From Acridotheres tristis (lineage: Eukaryota > Chordata > Aves > Passeriformes > Sturnidae), in NCBI GenBank assembly GCA_037013685.1, contig CM072886.1, positions 86,806,922 to 86,870,921 on the forward strand: DNA of 64,000 nucleotides. Direction: 5' to 3'. The notes under the pieces are model-generated. The model was not told where the DNA came from. It was given only the letters and a program-made list of their open reading frames with translations, and did not search any database. Within the stretch, counting starts at the first letter, position 1, and each line of letters opens with the position of its first letter. Made by a program: the position numbers and the translations under genes. Below, one piece after another: positions 25,095 to 35,610 of the stretch.

Positions 25095-27724
25095 AATTTT
25101 TTAGATAGCAAAATGTGGATCCATCTTTCTACGCAGTATCCTGTTTGAACTTCATATAGTTCCAGATAATTGAGGAGCCAGTGGTCCAGTTCCCTCATTT
25201 TCCCCAGAAATCAAATCTTTTCAAAGAGAGATATGTATCTCCACCTTTCATGGCTTGTCCCACATCCTCTTCATGTACCAGTCCCATGATGGGACTTGGG
25301 CTGAAGAAACCATCTAATAACAATCAGTAATTTTTCTGAGGAGCTTGTTTGATGAAGAATTCCTGGGGAGTCTCTGAAAGTCTCTATATCTGCAAAACAG
25401 CATTAATTTGCCTCCTTCTTCCTCCTGCCTGCTCCATGCTGTAGCTAATGATCTAATAACTTTGGGTGTTAGCTTTTTATGATTTGTCTGTTTCTTATAA
25501 ACCTTTAAGATTCCTTCAGTAGGAATCATCCTTTCTGAATAGCATCAGAGGCAAATGGGATGGTATTTTTGCAAACATTTGCACTCCTCATCTCTGGCTT
25601 CTTTTAGAGAAATGTGCATGTCTAAGGGCTCAGATCCTTGTAAAGTAGGTCATGTGAATCCTGACTTAGAATGCCTTATTTTATGCCCAGTTTGAGTAGG
25701 AACAGAAAAATGAGAGTCTGCTGCTGCTACCATCTTCATGACCAAGGCAAGAGGTTTTTTTCTTTTTTATGTGATAGCACAAAATGACACAAAGGTGTTA
25801 CCAAGAATCTAATAGAAAGCATTTTGGAAGGCTGAAGAAATGCAACTAAGAGACTGATCTGGCTTGCAGCAGCCTTATTATTGGTGAGGGGAAGAAGAGC
25901 ACGGCCTGTCTGTCCATCCTGTTTGATTTTGGCAGGGCTGGCAGGTGGAAGGTTGTAGTTTTTCTCTAAGACTGAACACAGTGATATGGCCATCACTTGG
26001 ATCTGAAACTTTAGCTGTTGAAATGGTTACTTTTACACCTTTACTTCCTCAAATAGGTGTTCACTTCAGATTTAATTTTGCATGTTGGCGTTTGAAGAAG
26101 ACTCAGCCTCCTTCATGCCTGCCTTCTTTTATTCCTTTTCTTTTTTGATTTGTGCAATACAGAGCCAGGAACTCCGACAAAGGCAGATAAACTTCAATTT
26201 CTAGATTGAACAGTTAGTGTATTGAGTGTTTTATTCATGGGCACCATATGCAAAAAGTGTGTAGTTTTTTCTATTGTGGAAAAGTAATGTTATGTTCAGA
26301 ACTGCCAGAGTTACTCGAATTTGACTTAGCTGTGTTTTCAGGTGAACCAAGAAATAAATGGAAAGTTGAAAAAAAACCAGCTACATGTTACATAGTATAC
26401 CTGTAGTTTTAATTCTTTTAGGTCAAAAAATATTCAAATGCATTCACAGTATTTTTGATTGAAAGAATTTGTAATTGGATTTCCAAACATGCTGCTTTCA
26501 TCTTGGGCAGTACAATATGCACTTTGATAATAACATGGCAATGTCATTAGAAAGAAGTCCATTTACTAGTTTAGGCATAAAATGAGATACAGAAGAAGAC
26601 AATAAAATGCTTTCTAACGTAATGCACCTTATTTTTTATTGTATTCAATAGAAGCATGATGAATAAGTAATCTTATAAGTGCATCAGAAGTACACCTTGG
26701 TCGATCTCTTAGAGGTGTTGAGATTTCATTGCTATTGAGATTATTCATAATAACACTTTAATTTCTAATAAAGTGCATGGAACTTTATAATACATCAAAA
26801 TATGTGCCCACAAGGTGCTTAGATCATCATGCTGGAAGATCCACATTTTAGAAATAATCCAAGAAAGAAAATTAAATTAAGATGAAAAGTGACATCTTCA
26901 AAATTACTTCTTTTTTTAAATATAAAGCCCATAAATTATAATTTCCTTATTTCCACATTTTCACACAGTTCTACTTGTAGTTGAGCTATATATCTATAAG
27001 CTGTTCTGGGCATAAGCTACATTTTCCCCTATATTTAATGGTATCTCATGCAAATTAGATTTGCAGCAAACTAATCTGGTCCAGGTAGTAAACGTCACTG
27101 CTTGAATTATTTTATTCATCCATTCCTTTTTTTTTCTATAGCATTTATGCAATTACCACTGCTAGTGGGATTCTCCCCTCCCTCCCCCCATGAAATCAGA
27201 AAAAATTAAATCCAAGGAAGCTAAATAAGGTTTACAATTTTTTTCTAGTCTTTTTTAGAAAATTGTTTTCTTAGAGAAAGAGGAAAGATCTTTATTTGCT
27301 TTCAAGACATCCACAACTTAAAATTTAATAACAGAACATATGCCATTTTCCTGACAATACAGCACTTATAGGAAATTCTTGAAACTGGGTGATTTTGCAA
27401 GCTCAAAGACAATAGCAAAGACAGTGCAGTAGTTCTTTGTCACAAGGTGTGCATCTCTGGATTTGGACTTTCAGCATTTCATACATGGCAGGTCTGTCTG
27501 CTCATTAATAAAGACATTCTTAGGACTACAAGTCCTGATTACAAACGTTATTTGTTTTGAATTTTGTTGTTTGTGGGGAGAAAAGGGGGCTTTTGAACTG
27601 GTCCTCGTTTCTTTTTAAAAATACTTTTGAATGATATACTTTATTGGAAAAGGTATTGTGAAATGAAATCTGGTAATTATTCTAGCTTTTGAAAATATGC
27701 ATTGTGCTAATGTTTTCCATGTTC

Positions 27725-27759
27725 ATAATATTTTCTTTAAATAATAATATTTTCTTTAA
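27725..27759. repeat. 19-bp tandem duplication
   Basis: ATAATATTTTCTTTAA occurs at 27725-27740 and again at 27744-27759, an exact 16-base match at an offset of 19 bases. Slippage within A/T-rich sequence is the simple explanation. Confidence 0.85.
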
Positions 27760-29339
27760 AACTGATGAAACTGAAAATGGTTGGGGGCTCATTTTGCATA
27801 TTGAGCTTTCATATTCTGAAACTGATTTGATGTTAAAAATTGCATCAACTGAATGACAGATGTTTATGAAAGCCATGCTTCCCCTTGAAAAGATTTCATT
27901 TGAAATCTTAATGAATCAGTCAGGGACTTGTTGTACTGTTTCTTGCCAAATAGAGTCTCTGAGAATCCTTTTCTGTTAAGTGAAAGGCTGGCTATGAATT
28001 CAGTTTAAGGATACAAAAACCAAATTGGGATGTATTGCGAGAATTTACAGTGGAAAATATCAGCTATTATAATGGCTGATTAGTAGCAATTTATTGCTTA
28101 TACAGAAAGTATATCATAGTTGGATTTCAATGCTCTCACACTAATTGTTGCTATAGTGAATTGAGTCTTCTGAAAACAAAAGCCAACGTTTTCCAAAATA
28201 GAGTCCTTTCAAAGGAAATAAGGGTACCAGAGATTTTGAGATAATTTTATTCACAAAATTTGTTTTATTTAAAAATAAAAGGAGTAATTTCAATGTTTTC
28301 AGATAATCTTTGTTTTCCATGTTGAAAGTGTTCTCATATAGAAAATTGCCAAAACTGAGTAAAAAAGAGATTCAGGTCATTAAAGGTTGAGCAGCAGCAT
28401 TGAATAATAATTTTAGAATTTAGAAACTCCTCTGAAAATTGCACATTTAACTTATAAATATAATACTATCCTTCTTCCTTGTTTTGTGAATGAAGATGAA
28501 AGTCAGTTGCTAACAATACTGGTACAATTGTGCACATATTTCACTATTTCTCTTGCAAGAAGCTTCTTTGTTTTCGCTGGTCTGCCCCAATATTAATGTT
28601 AAACTTATGCGATCAGAGACTTTGCAGATCAGAAATTAGGTAAGACTCATGTAAAATTCAGGAAAGAGAAACAATCTGTAAGCAAATAAACCTTGTTTGG
28701 TTTTATTTTCCCCTATATGTTAAAAAAGAATTCTTAGTTTGTGATAGGAACAGATTTATCCTTGTTGCACTGCTTCCTCTTCCCAGAGTGTGAGAAGAAA
28801 TCCAGTAGAGACCCGTTTTTCTCAGTTCCTTTGTTTTACTGAGAGAGTGGACATTTTTCCCCTCTCAGAAGATTCTGTGGCAGATGACCTCACATACAGA
28901 AGCAGAAAACGCTTTTGTTTTCAATTATCCCCCATGATTTGCTAAACTAAATAAATTTTGCTCTTAAAACTGTCTTAATTTCTTAATAGACTACAGTAGA
29001 AATGATTGTGTGCTGTGATACATACTGTGATTTGTAATTAATGAAGTCAAATATTATCTTCAAAATATAAGAAACCAAAAAACTAAATCACACCTCTCTC
29101 AGATTTTCCAAACCAACATGCAAGTGACCTGAAAAACCGAGCAGAGAAATTATGTGCTCTCAACAATGTTTGCTTTTAAAAAATTTCAGGAAACTAGGAA
29201 AAGTTCCAGGAAAAAAGTGTCCCTCATGTTACTCTGAGATGGCAAGAGGACATGTGACAAGGGCTGGGAAATGGTAGGGTGGGTTTCAGGCTGTGGCAAA
29301 TTATGAGAACACCCTGTGGTCACAGCAGTTCATACATAA

Positions 29340-29830
29340 ACAAAAAGTTCAGGATAAAATTAATACTGGCCAGAATGGTTTCATTCAAAATTGATCTTTG
29401 TTAATCAGACTTTCTTCTACTCTTTGATGATGATAAATATGGTAGATACATAAATAGGTGTGATGCACCTAGGCATTTAAAAGGCATTTGACTTAGTACA
29501 GCATGCTGCTCTAATTTCAAAAACTCCCATCACAATGCAATGTCAATAAAACACCTGTTCAATAGATTAGGATCTGTCTGGCTGACAGGTAATGCAGGAA
29601 GCTGTCAGTGGAAAGCTGTCTCGGGGTGTAGGTGTTTCTCATGGTCTTCTGCAGGCACTGGGCTCAGCATGGTGTGACATGTCTCAGTGTTTGCAAAGCT
29701 CACATGAATGAGATCACTGCTGAAAGATTATCTGAATGGTAAATAATCATGAGGACAACAGTCTTGTGTAGAGACTGGGCCACTTGCCCAATGCTTAATC
29801 TTGATTTATTTTTCTCTATAGAGAGCCACT
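29340..29830 (+). mobile_element. Ancient CR1 ORF2 (reverse transcriptase) remnant
   Basis: In plus orientation the order of fragments follows the reverse-transcriptase part of ancient CR1 elements. A stretch at about 29460-29500 reads like the segment for 'lysine/alanine-phenylalanine-aspartate', upstream of the catalytic region. It is followed by the 'shared-gap' segment near 29570-29640, and GGTAAATAATCATGAGGACAAC at about 29739 matches the conserved segment after the active-site region. The frame is broken many times. The remnant is older than the CR1 copies at 50.6 and 55.6 kb. Its edges are uncertain and could extend another few hundred bases on either side. Confidence 0.5.
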
Positions 29831-32800
29831 GGTTTCAAATGTGGTCTGTGACATACATTCTCATTCACAAGATATCAGAGTAGTTCAGCCATGAGTTGTG
29901 GTCTCAAAATCAATGAATTTATGTAGTGGTGGCTTCTCTGCTAAAAGCCACAATGGAATAAGGGAATGGTGGGAAGATTTGGTGAATTTCTAATCAGCAG
30001 GTTTGGGAAATCTGGCAGATCACATGTGGAGACACCTGGAAGATGTGTTCTAGTGCACCATAAAGTTTACCTCTGAGCTGAAGGAGACAGAACTGTTGCC
30101 CTTGCTGGGACATTGCAGTTCTTCATGAACATAGAGACAAAATATAAATTCTGATGAGAGACATCAATTGCCAATTGTAGTTCTTTGGGTAATATCTCAT
30201 GCTGGTGGTATTTATTTTCAGCATTAAAGAATGCTGATGACTAAATAACATGCAATGGAGAATATCAGACTTTGCTGCTGCTGCTGGTCTTAATCTTAAC
30301 TTTTTATTTCCTGGGGCTGTAGATGTGCAATGCTGGTGGGGCTTGTGAGCAACATTTTGGGTTCTGCTCCAATAATTTAGTCATAATTTTGTAGAAAAAT
30401 GTGTTGATGGGACTCCTTCTGTATCAGCAGCATCCAATGGAAGTCCTTTTTGCAAGTAAGGCTTCTAGTTTTCTGCAGTATTATATTGGCAAGATCTGTG
30501 ATTCATTTATTTAGAGACAGATGGATCTAGATGATTGTTTAATGATGGTTTTACTGAATCAAAATAAAAGAGCACAAAATGCATTAAGTGTAATTCACTA
30601 GAAGGAGGAAAGAGGTGCCCCTTAGAGTTTTGGGATAGCCAAAACTGACTTTTCAAAAAGGTGCACAGAGAAATTCAACCCTCAGATATTTCTGAACCTC
30701 AATGCTAGTTAGTTTCAAAATAACCTTTGGGAAAAATAGAAAGAAAATGAAAAAATCAACTGTTTTTGAGAACATATTGAAAAAATAGTGTTCCACTGCT
30801 AGTGAGATAGTTTTTCTTTGATTACAGAGAGCAAGGAAGATTATGTTTGTTGTTGTTTTACTTATTTCATCTGAAATATTTTCCATGCCTAAAAGGGAGG
30901 CCAGTATTTTGTCTCTGCTGGTACACTTTCTCTATTGCATTTTGAGTGAAGGTAAAGGGCGTAGAAGTCTGAGACAGATATTCTTTTGCTCTAATATATT
31001 AACCTATATCAATATTTCAGATTTATATTTATTTTCTTTATTTTTCTCTTCCAGTGACAGTTACAACACTCCATCATGCTCTTCTCTTGAAACAAAACTG
31101 ATGATTGCTGTGTTCAGCACATACAAGTGTTTCTTACTGAGTTTAGCAAAATGCAAGATTAAAAAAGCATTCAGAAGGACAAGCATATTTTGAGAAGCCA
31201 TGAAAGAGAGACTATTGAGAATGTCTTTGTTCAAAAGAAAAAATGTCTATTGATTCTCAGCAGCCAGCCCTTTGGTCTTCATTTTCCAACATATTGGAGC
31301 AAGCTGAAAGGAATACAGTTTCAGAAAGGCTGCGTATAAAACTAGAGACTACACAAATAATTTGGAATTTTCCTTTCATCAGGAATAAATGCTTATAGCT
31401 GCAATGCTATGTGTCTATGTACAGGCAACCTCATGGGATTTTTTTCACTGTTTCTTTGGATGTCTGGTTTCCAACAATATTTTTGCTGTTGCTTTCCTGA
31501 TATTTGTCTTATAACAGCATAAAGGATGTAATTAATGACTGTGTATGTATTGGAATACTTCCAGAGCCTTGTTCCATGTATGGACTGTATGTTTCATCAG
31601 AAGTCCCTGGTACCTAAAAAGTAGCTGTACCTATTAATAGCTGGTGTACTTTTTGTAGAGAAACTACAGAACTGATTGAAGAAATTTGAAGAAAATACTT
31701 TTTTTTTTTTTTAATTGCACATTTTTGGACCTATTATTCATGAAACAAATAAGACTGAGATAAGTTCCAGAAACAGAAGAGTAATCACATCTAATTTCTA
31801 TCAGTCATACATGGTTTTCAAATGGCATTGAAAAGAATTGTGTTGCAATAACACAGTCAACAATAAACACTCTCAATAATATTTGTCTCCTATTGTGGCC
31901 TTTCAATCTGTACATTCTTACTTATATTTTTGGTTCAAAATCATCATGCAAAAATGACAGAACTCCATTTTCCTTTCAGTCCATCCATTTCCCACCATGC
32001 TTATCCTCCTTGGAAATATTTTAATATGTTCCTCTCACAGCACTAATAGATCAACAATCACTTGTTGCTCAAATGATGGTTCTGTGGATCTGTTTGTATG
32101 GGCTTGGTGACATTTCCCCCAGATAAGCAGTGTATATACCAAAAATTTTGTAATTAAAATTTTGTGTGTATATACCAAATCTGGGCTTCCCTCTTTGTGT
32201 CAGCAGTGGCTGCTGTCCAACTATTTGGTGCTTCTTCTACAGACGTACTGAAAAGGCCCTCAGTGCCAGATAGACAGGAGATAAGCAGACAGGGAAATAA
32301 GACTCACAAAACTATTTGTAGTTTTCACTGAAGTCAGCTGTGCTGAAGGACGTGAGTGTTTTTTTGGATTCCAGGTTCAGTCTAACTAAAGCATTCCTGT
32401 CCACTGAAGCTCTGGGCTGGGACACCCAGCACCAAGTCCCTGACTTCAGAAGGGACATTGATATATAGACTTGTGCATTACGAGATACCATATCTGGCAC
32501 TTTTTATCTCCCCATCAAACAGGGGAAGAGCCTGTGGGATGTTGTGCTTTGTCTCTGGAGTCAATCCAACATCCTGGCAGCACTGAAAGGAGCAGCTCCC
32601 TTTTCCACCCCAGGAGCCCTGCTGTTCTCCTTATGTCAGTTGAATTCAGGTAATGGGAATGAAAGAAAACCAATCTGGGAAAACAAGCTAATGGTTTGGA
32701 CTTTTTTTTAAATTAGGTGGATGAGTCAGACTCGTTTGTGTGTAGCCACAGTGATTGCCACAGTAAACTGGACGAAGGAAACATTTATTTCATGTATGAG

Positions 32801-33400
32801 AGACCAAAACATCATTATTTTCACTCTAATGTGTCTAGAAGTAGCATTTATCTCATAAAATACAGATCTAGTCAGAGCAATTTATGTCATGGTGCCTTTG
32901 GAGTGTGTTCTTGCAGGTCACATTTGGACATGGTGTGAATCAGAAGGTCCTTCCTCTGTCCCAGGGTCTGGCTGCAGACCTTGGCCTTTGGGGGCTCTCT
33001 GGGAAAGTCACATCCTTCCCCTTGCCTTCTGTCAACACCTAGGTGCCTCCACTCCCACAAAAGAAAACCAGCTTACAAGCTGACAGAGGTCCTTGGTGCT
33101 TCAGCCAGGCCCACAATAGGGATGAGAACCAAATGCATGGTCCACAGCATATACTAACCTCGGAGCTGGGAGTAAACAGAAGTGTAATAGGATTCAAATA
33201 TACAAAAAAAAAAAAAGCTTCTGACAAGACAAAAGGAACATTGATTAAAAAAAAAAAAAACCCAAACTTTTAAAATTGTGCTAAATTGGATAATTCAGGG
33301 AGTAATAGGTTTAAAATTAAAAAAGGAATATATAGGGCACATGTTAAAACTCTTTCCTTGTGGTAAAGACAGAGGAATAAATTGGTTGTATGTAAAGACC
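29831..33400. other. Non-coding DNA, mostly AT-rich, no gene recognised
   Basis: Contains a direct repeat of GTGTATATACCAAA-like sequence (about 32130-32143 and 32166-32179), A13 and A14 runs at 33204-33216 and 33247-33260, and a GC-richer patch at 32.2-33.1 kb with overlapping frames on both strands. The 30843-31193 plus frame (116 codons) is unfamiliar. The two A runs lie 30 bases apart and might mark the tails of old plus-strand insertions, but no element body could be recognised upstream. Confidence 0.5.
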
Positions 33401-33424
33401 TCCGGTGATGAAGGTGCCAAAGCC

Positions 33425-33535
33425 TAGACAATATTTCTCAAGAACAACATAAGTATAGTAGATTTTCCTTAGGGAATGAGACTGGACAAGATAACCTCCT
33501 GAGGTACCTTCCTTCAAACTTTATTTGAACTGACC
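33425..33535 (+). mobile_element. CR1 3'-end fragment
   Basis: The sequence AGACTGGACAAGATAACCTC at about 33479, followed by CTGAGGTACCTTCCTTCAAA, closely follows the last 50 bases of CR1 elements, which normally run 'ttggactagatgacctcctgaggtcccttcc...'. The element is truncated at its 5' side, as is normal for CR1, and its terminal short repeats have decayed into TTTATTTGA. The left edge is approximate; only the last 60 bases are confidently CR1. Confidence 0.65.
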
Positions 33536-34206
33536 TGGAGACCACAGGCAGAATGTTTCAAAGGAAGCCCATTACCCAAGTTACCTGGGGATCACATGTC
33601 CCCTTATTTCCTAAAGCAGTTTTGGGCTCATCTCTACATGATTCTGTGTTGTCTGGGCACTGACTGCCTGAGGCCAACCCATTTTCTGTTGGAATATCCG
33701 GCATCAGCCATTGTGATTGAGTCCTCATACCTCTGATTTTACCCATGTGAAAGGCAAAAGCAATTATTTGTGGTTCTAATGCTAGACTCTAATGTCCAGA
33801 GAGGATTTACAGAATATTACTTATAAATGGGAGAAAATATCTCATCTTTAAGACACCCCCAAAGCTTCATTAGCAAGTTTGGACTGGAGTGATTAAGCAG
33901 AAACATAAATTAAAATGTTAAGTTTTGTAGATGTGCCGCAGGATGGGACAAAGCATATATTTATATCCTATGAAATAAAATGTGAAAGAAAATAAAGATT
34001 ACAACAAGCCTGTAAGAAACACAAAGAATTTGTTGCTGCAATATTGTTTGTCTTGTGAAGGAAACCATGGTGTGTATTTCTTAGTAATGTCAGCTGATGG
34101 AGCTGAGACCATAAAATGTTCCTTGCCACTAGCGGAACATTTCTATTGCCAGTTATTGATCGTATTACTAGTTATTGTGAAAAACATATATTATAAATTG
34201 CATTCC

Positions 34207-34232
34207 TTTTTTTTTTTTTTTTTTTCTTTTAG
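34207..34232 (+). repeat. T19 run followed by CTTTTAG
   Basis: A run of 19 T, then C, four T and AG. Read on the plus strand it is a textbook polypyrimidine tract with a 3' splice-site AG. Read on the minus strand it is a poly(A) tract. No exon body or repeat body can be confirmed on either side. A 162-codon frame (33982-34470) crosses it and encodes poly-phenylalanine there, which argues against a real protein. Confidence 0.7.
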
Positions 34233-34346
34233 CTTCTGTGAAAAGTTGCTGTGCAGTGAGCAGAGGAAGCTACTGCCACAGAAATTCTCTGGAGAAACAG
34301 AGGGGCACATTTCCTCTCCACAGCCTGTGTTTAGGATGCCAAATAA

Positions 34347-34378
34347 CAGGCAGGCAGGCAGGCAGGCAGGCAAGCAGG
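34347..34378. repeat. (CAGG)8 tetranucleotide repeat
   Basis: Six perfect CAGG units at 34347-34370, then CAAG and a further CAGG. It is read through by frames on both strands, producing glutamine/alanine/glycine-arginine repeats or cysteine-leucine-proline-alanine repeats. It is a short, probably polymorphic, microsatellite. Confidence 0.9.
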
Positions 34379-35059
34379 CTTGTAGACTGCCTCTCTTTTT
34401 CAAGAATCCTTGTTCATATATAGCGGCTGCCCAGTTCCCACTGATGGCCTGCAAGTCCCAGGCTGGCTGAAATAGCGTGATATTCAACAAGAATATCTCA
34501 GTACTGCAGATGTTGAGCTTATACAGAGGCACACAGAGCTGCAAGCACTCCTGAACAGTGCTCAAAAGCACTGGTTGCACTCAAGTGGTAGGAGAGCAGG
34601 CAAAATAGTTTGGCTCTTAAGCTATTATTGAAAGCACACAAAGGAAAATCAAACTACAAATGGCAAAATACCAAGAGGCAGATCTACTAAGTCTGGATAA
34701 ACTCTTTGCTGTTATGGCTGCCACAGATCAAAATGTTCCAGACAAAAGAAATCTCTGTTGTGCTTCTGATGTAATTTAAATTGAGATTGTAGCCTTCAGT
34801 TCCATAGCATTCGATTTCTACATTTTCCCTCCTGATCAGTATAAGTGATTGTTGGTTTTTTTTTCAGAGCTGTAAGAATAACAATAAAATTCCACTTTTC
34901 TACCTCATCTTTTTTGAGGTGCATCTAGCTCCCCAGCTTCCCCATTGTAAGGCCTGTCCCTTCCATCCAGCTCCCTGTCTATCGCTTTCTAAGCACAATA
35001 ATGTAGGAATATTAATAATTCATGTACTTGTCTTGCTTTCATTTTCTTCTTCCCAGGCT

Positions 35060-35322
35060 CAGCCACAGCTAAAGTTCAGGCCCTGAACAAAACGCTGGCT
35101 ATCACTGCACACCAATTGCTCTTTGCCTTCTCCTCAGAAACCACTCCCCTGGCAGGGCTGGTGGAGAACCCTTCACTCCACAGCCAGGTGCTGCATGGGG
35201 CTGCTTTGCCTTTGCTGCCTCCCCTGCCCACTCTTGCTGGGTGACATGGATTCCCACTGGGTGACATGGATTCCCCTCTTGGCACTGGGCAGAGGCAGGC
35301 AGGGCTGCAATGCCTCGTGCTG
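35060..35322. other. GC-richer flank of the pyrimidine array with a 20-bp duplication
   Basis: Moderately GC-rich sequence, CTGCC-rich towards the array. The 20-base unit CTGGGTGACATGGATTCCCA at 35237-35256 is repeated at 35257-35275 (19 of 20 bases). Frames open here only because they extend into the repeat array. No gene recognised. Confidence 0.6.
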
Positions 35323-35610
35323 CCTCCTCTCCTCTCCTCTCCTCTCCTCTCCTCTCCTCTCCTCTCCTCTCCTCTCCTCTCCTCTCCTCTCCTCTCCTCT
35401 CCTCTCCTCTCCTCTCCTCTCCTCTCCTCTCCCCTCTCCTCTCCTCTCCTCTCCTCTCCTCTCCTCTCCTCTCCTCTCCTCTCCTCTCCTCTCCTCTCCT
35501 CTCCTCTCCTCTCCTCTCCTCTCCTCTCCTCTCCTCTCCTCTCCTCTCCTCTCCTCTCCTCTCCTCTCCTCTCCTCTCCTCTCCTCTCCTCTCCTCTCCT
35601 CTCCTCTCTC
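35323..35610. repeat. 288-bp pure pyrimidine tract, (CCTCT)56
   Basis: CCTCT runs for 21 perfect copies (35326-35430), is interrupted by two extra C at 35431-35432, then runs for 35 perfect copies (35433-35607). Every base from 35323 to 35610 on the plus strand is a pyrimidine. The minus strand is all purine. Five-base units keep all frames open, giving spurious Leu/Ser-Pro or Glu/Arg/Gly repeat 'proteins' of 112-207 codons, none of which should be annotated as genes. Length in the real genome may differ because such arrays collapse in assembly and mutate fast. Confidence 0.98.

Larger units (their letters stand above)
19826..29339. other. Long unique AT-rich non-coding stretch
   Basis: Nearly 10 kb without any recognisable gene. 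It holds small tandem duplications at 22070-22099 and 27725-27759, T-rich and TTTTG simple repeats at 24329-24353, and TTTG units at 25068-25094. Reading frames (22575-22883 plus, 23248-23535 minus, 25736-25996 minus and others) are unfamiliar and short. No young transposon was seen. Confidence 0.6.

Noticed and set aside
33200..33262. Two A-runs as poly(A) tails of processed pseudogenes
   Set aside because: No recognisable transcript-derived sequence or target duplication upstream of either run.
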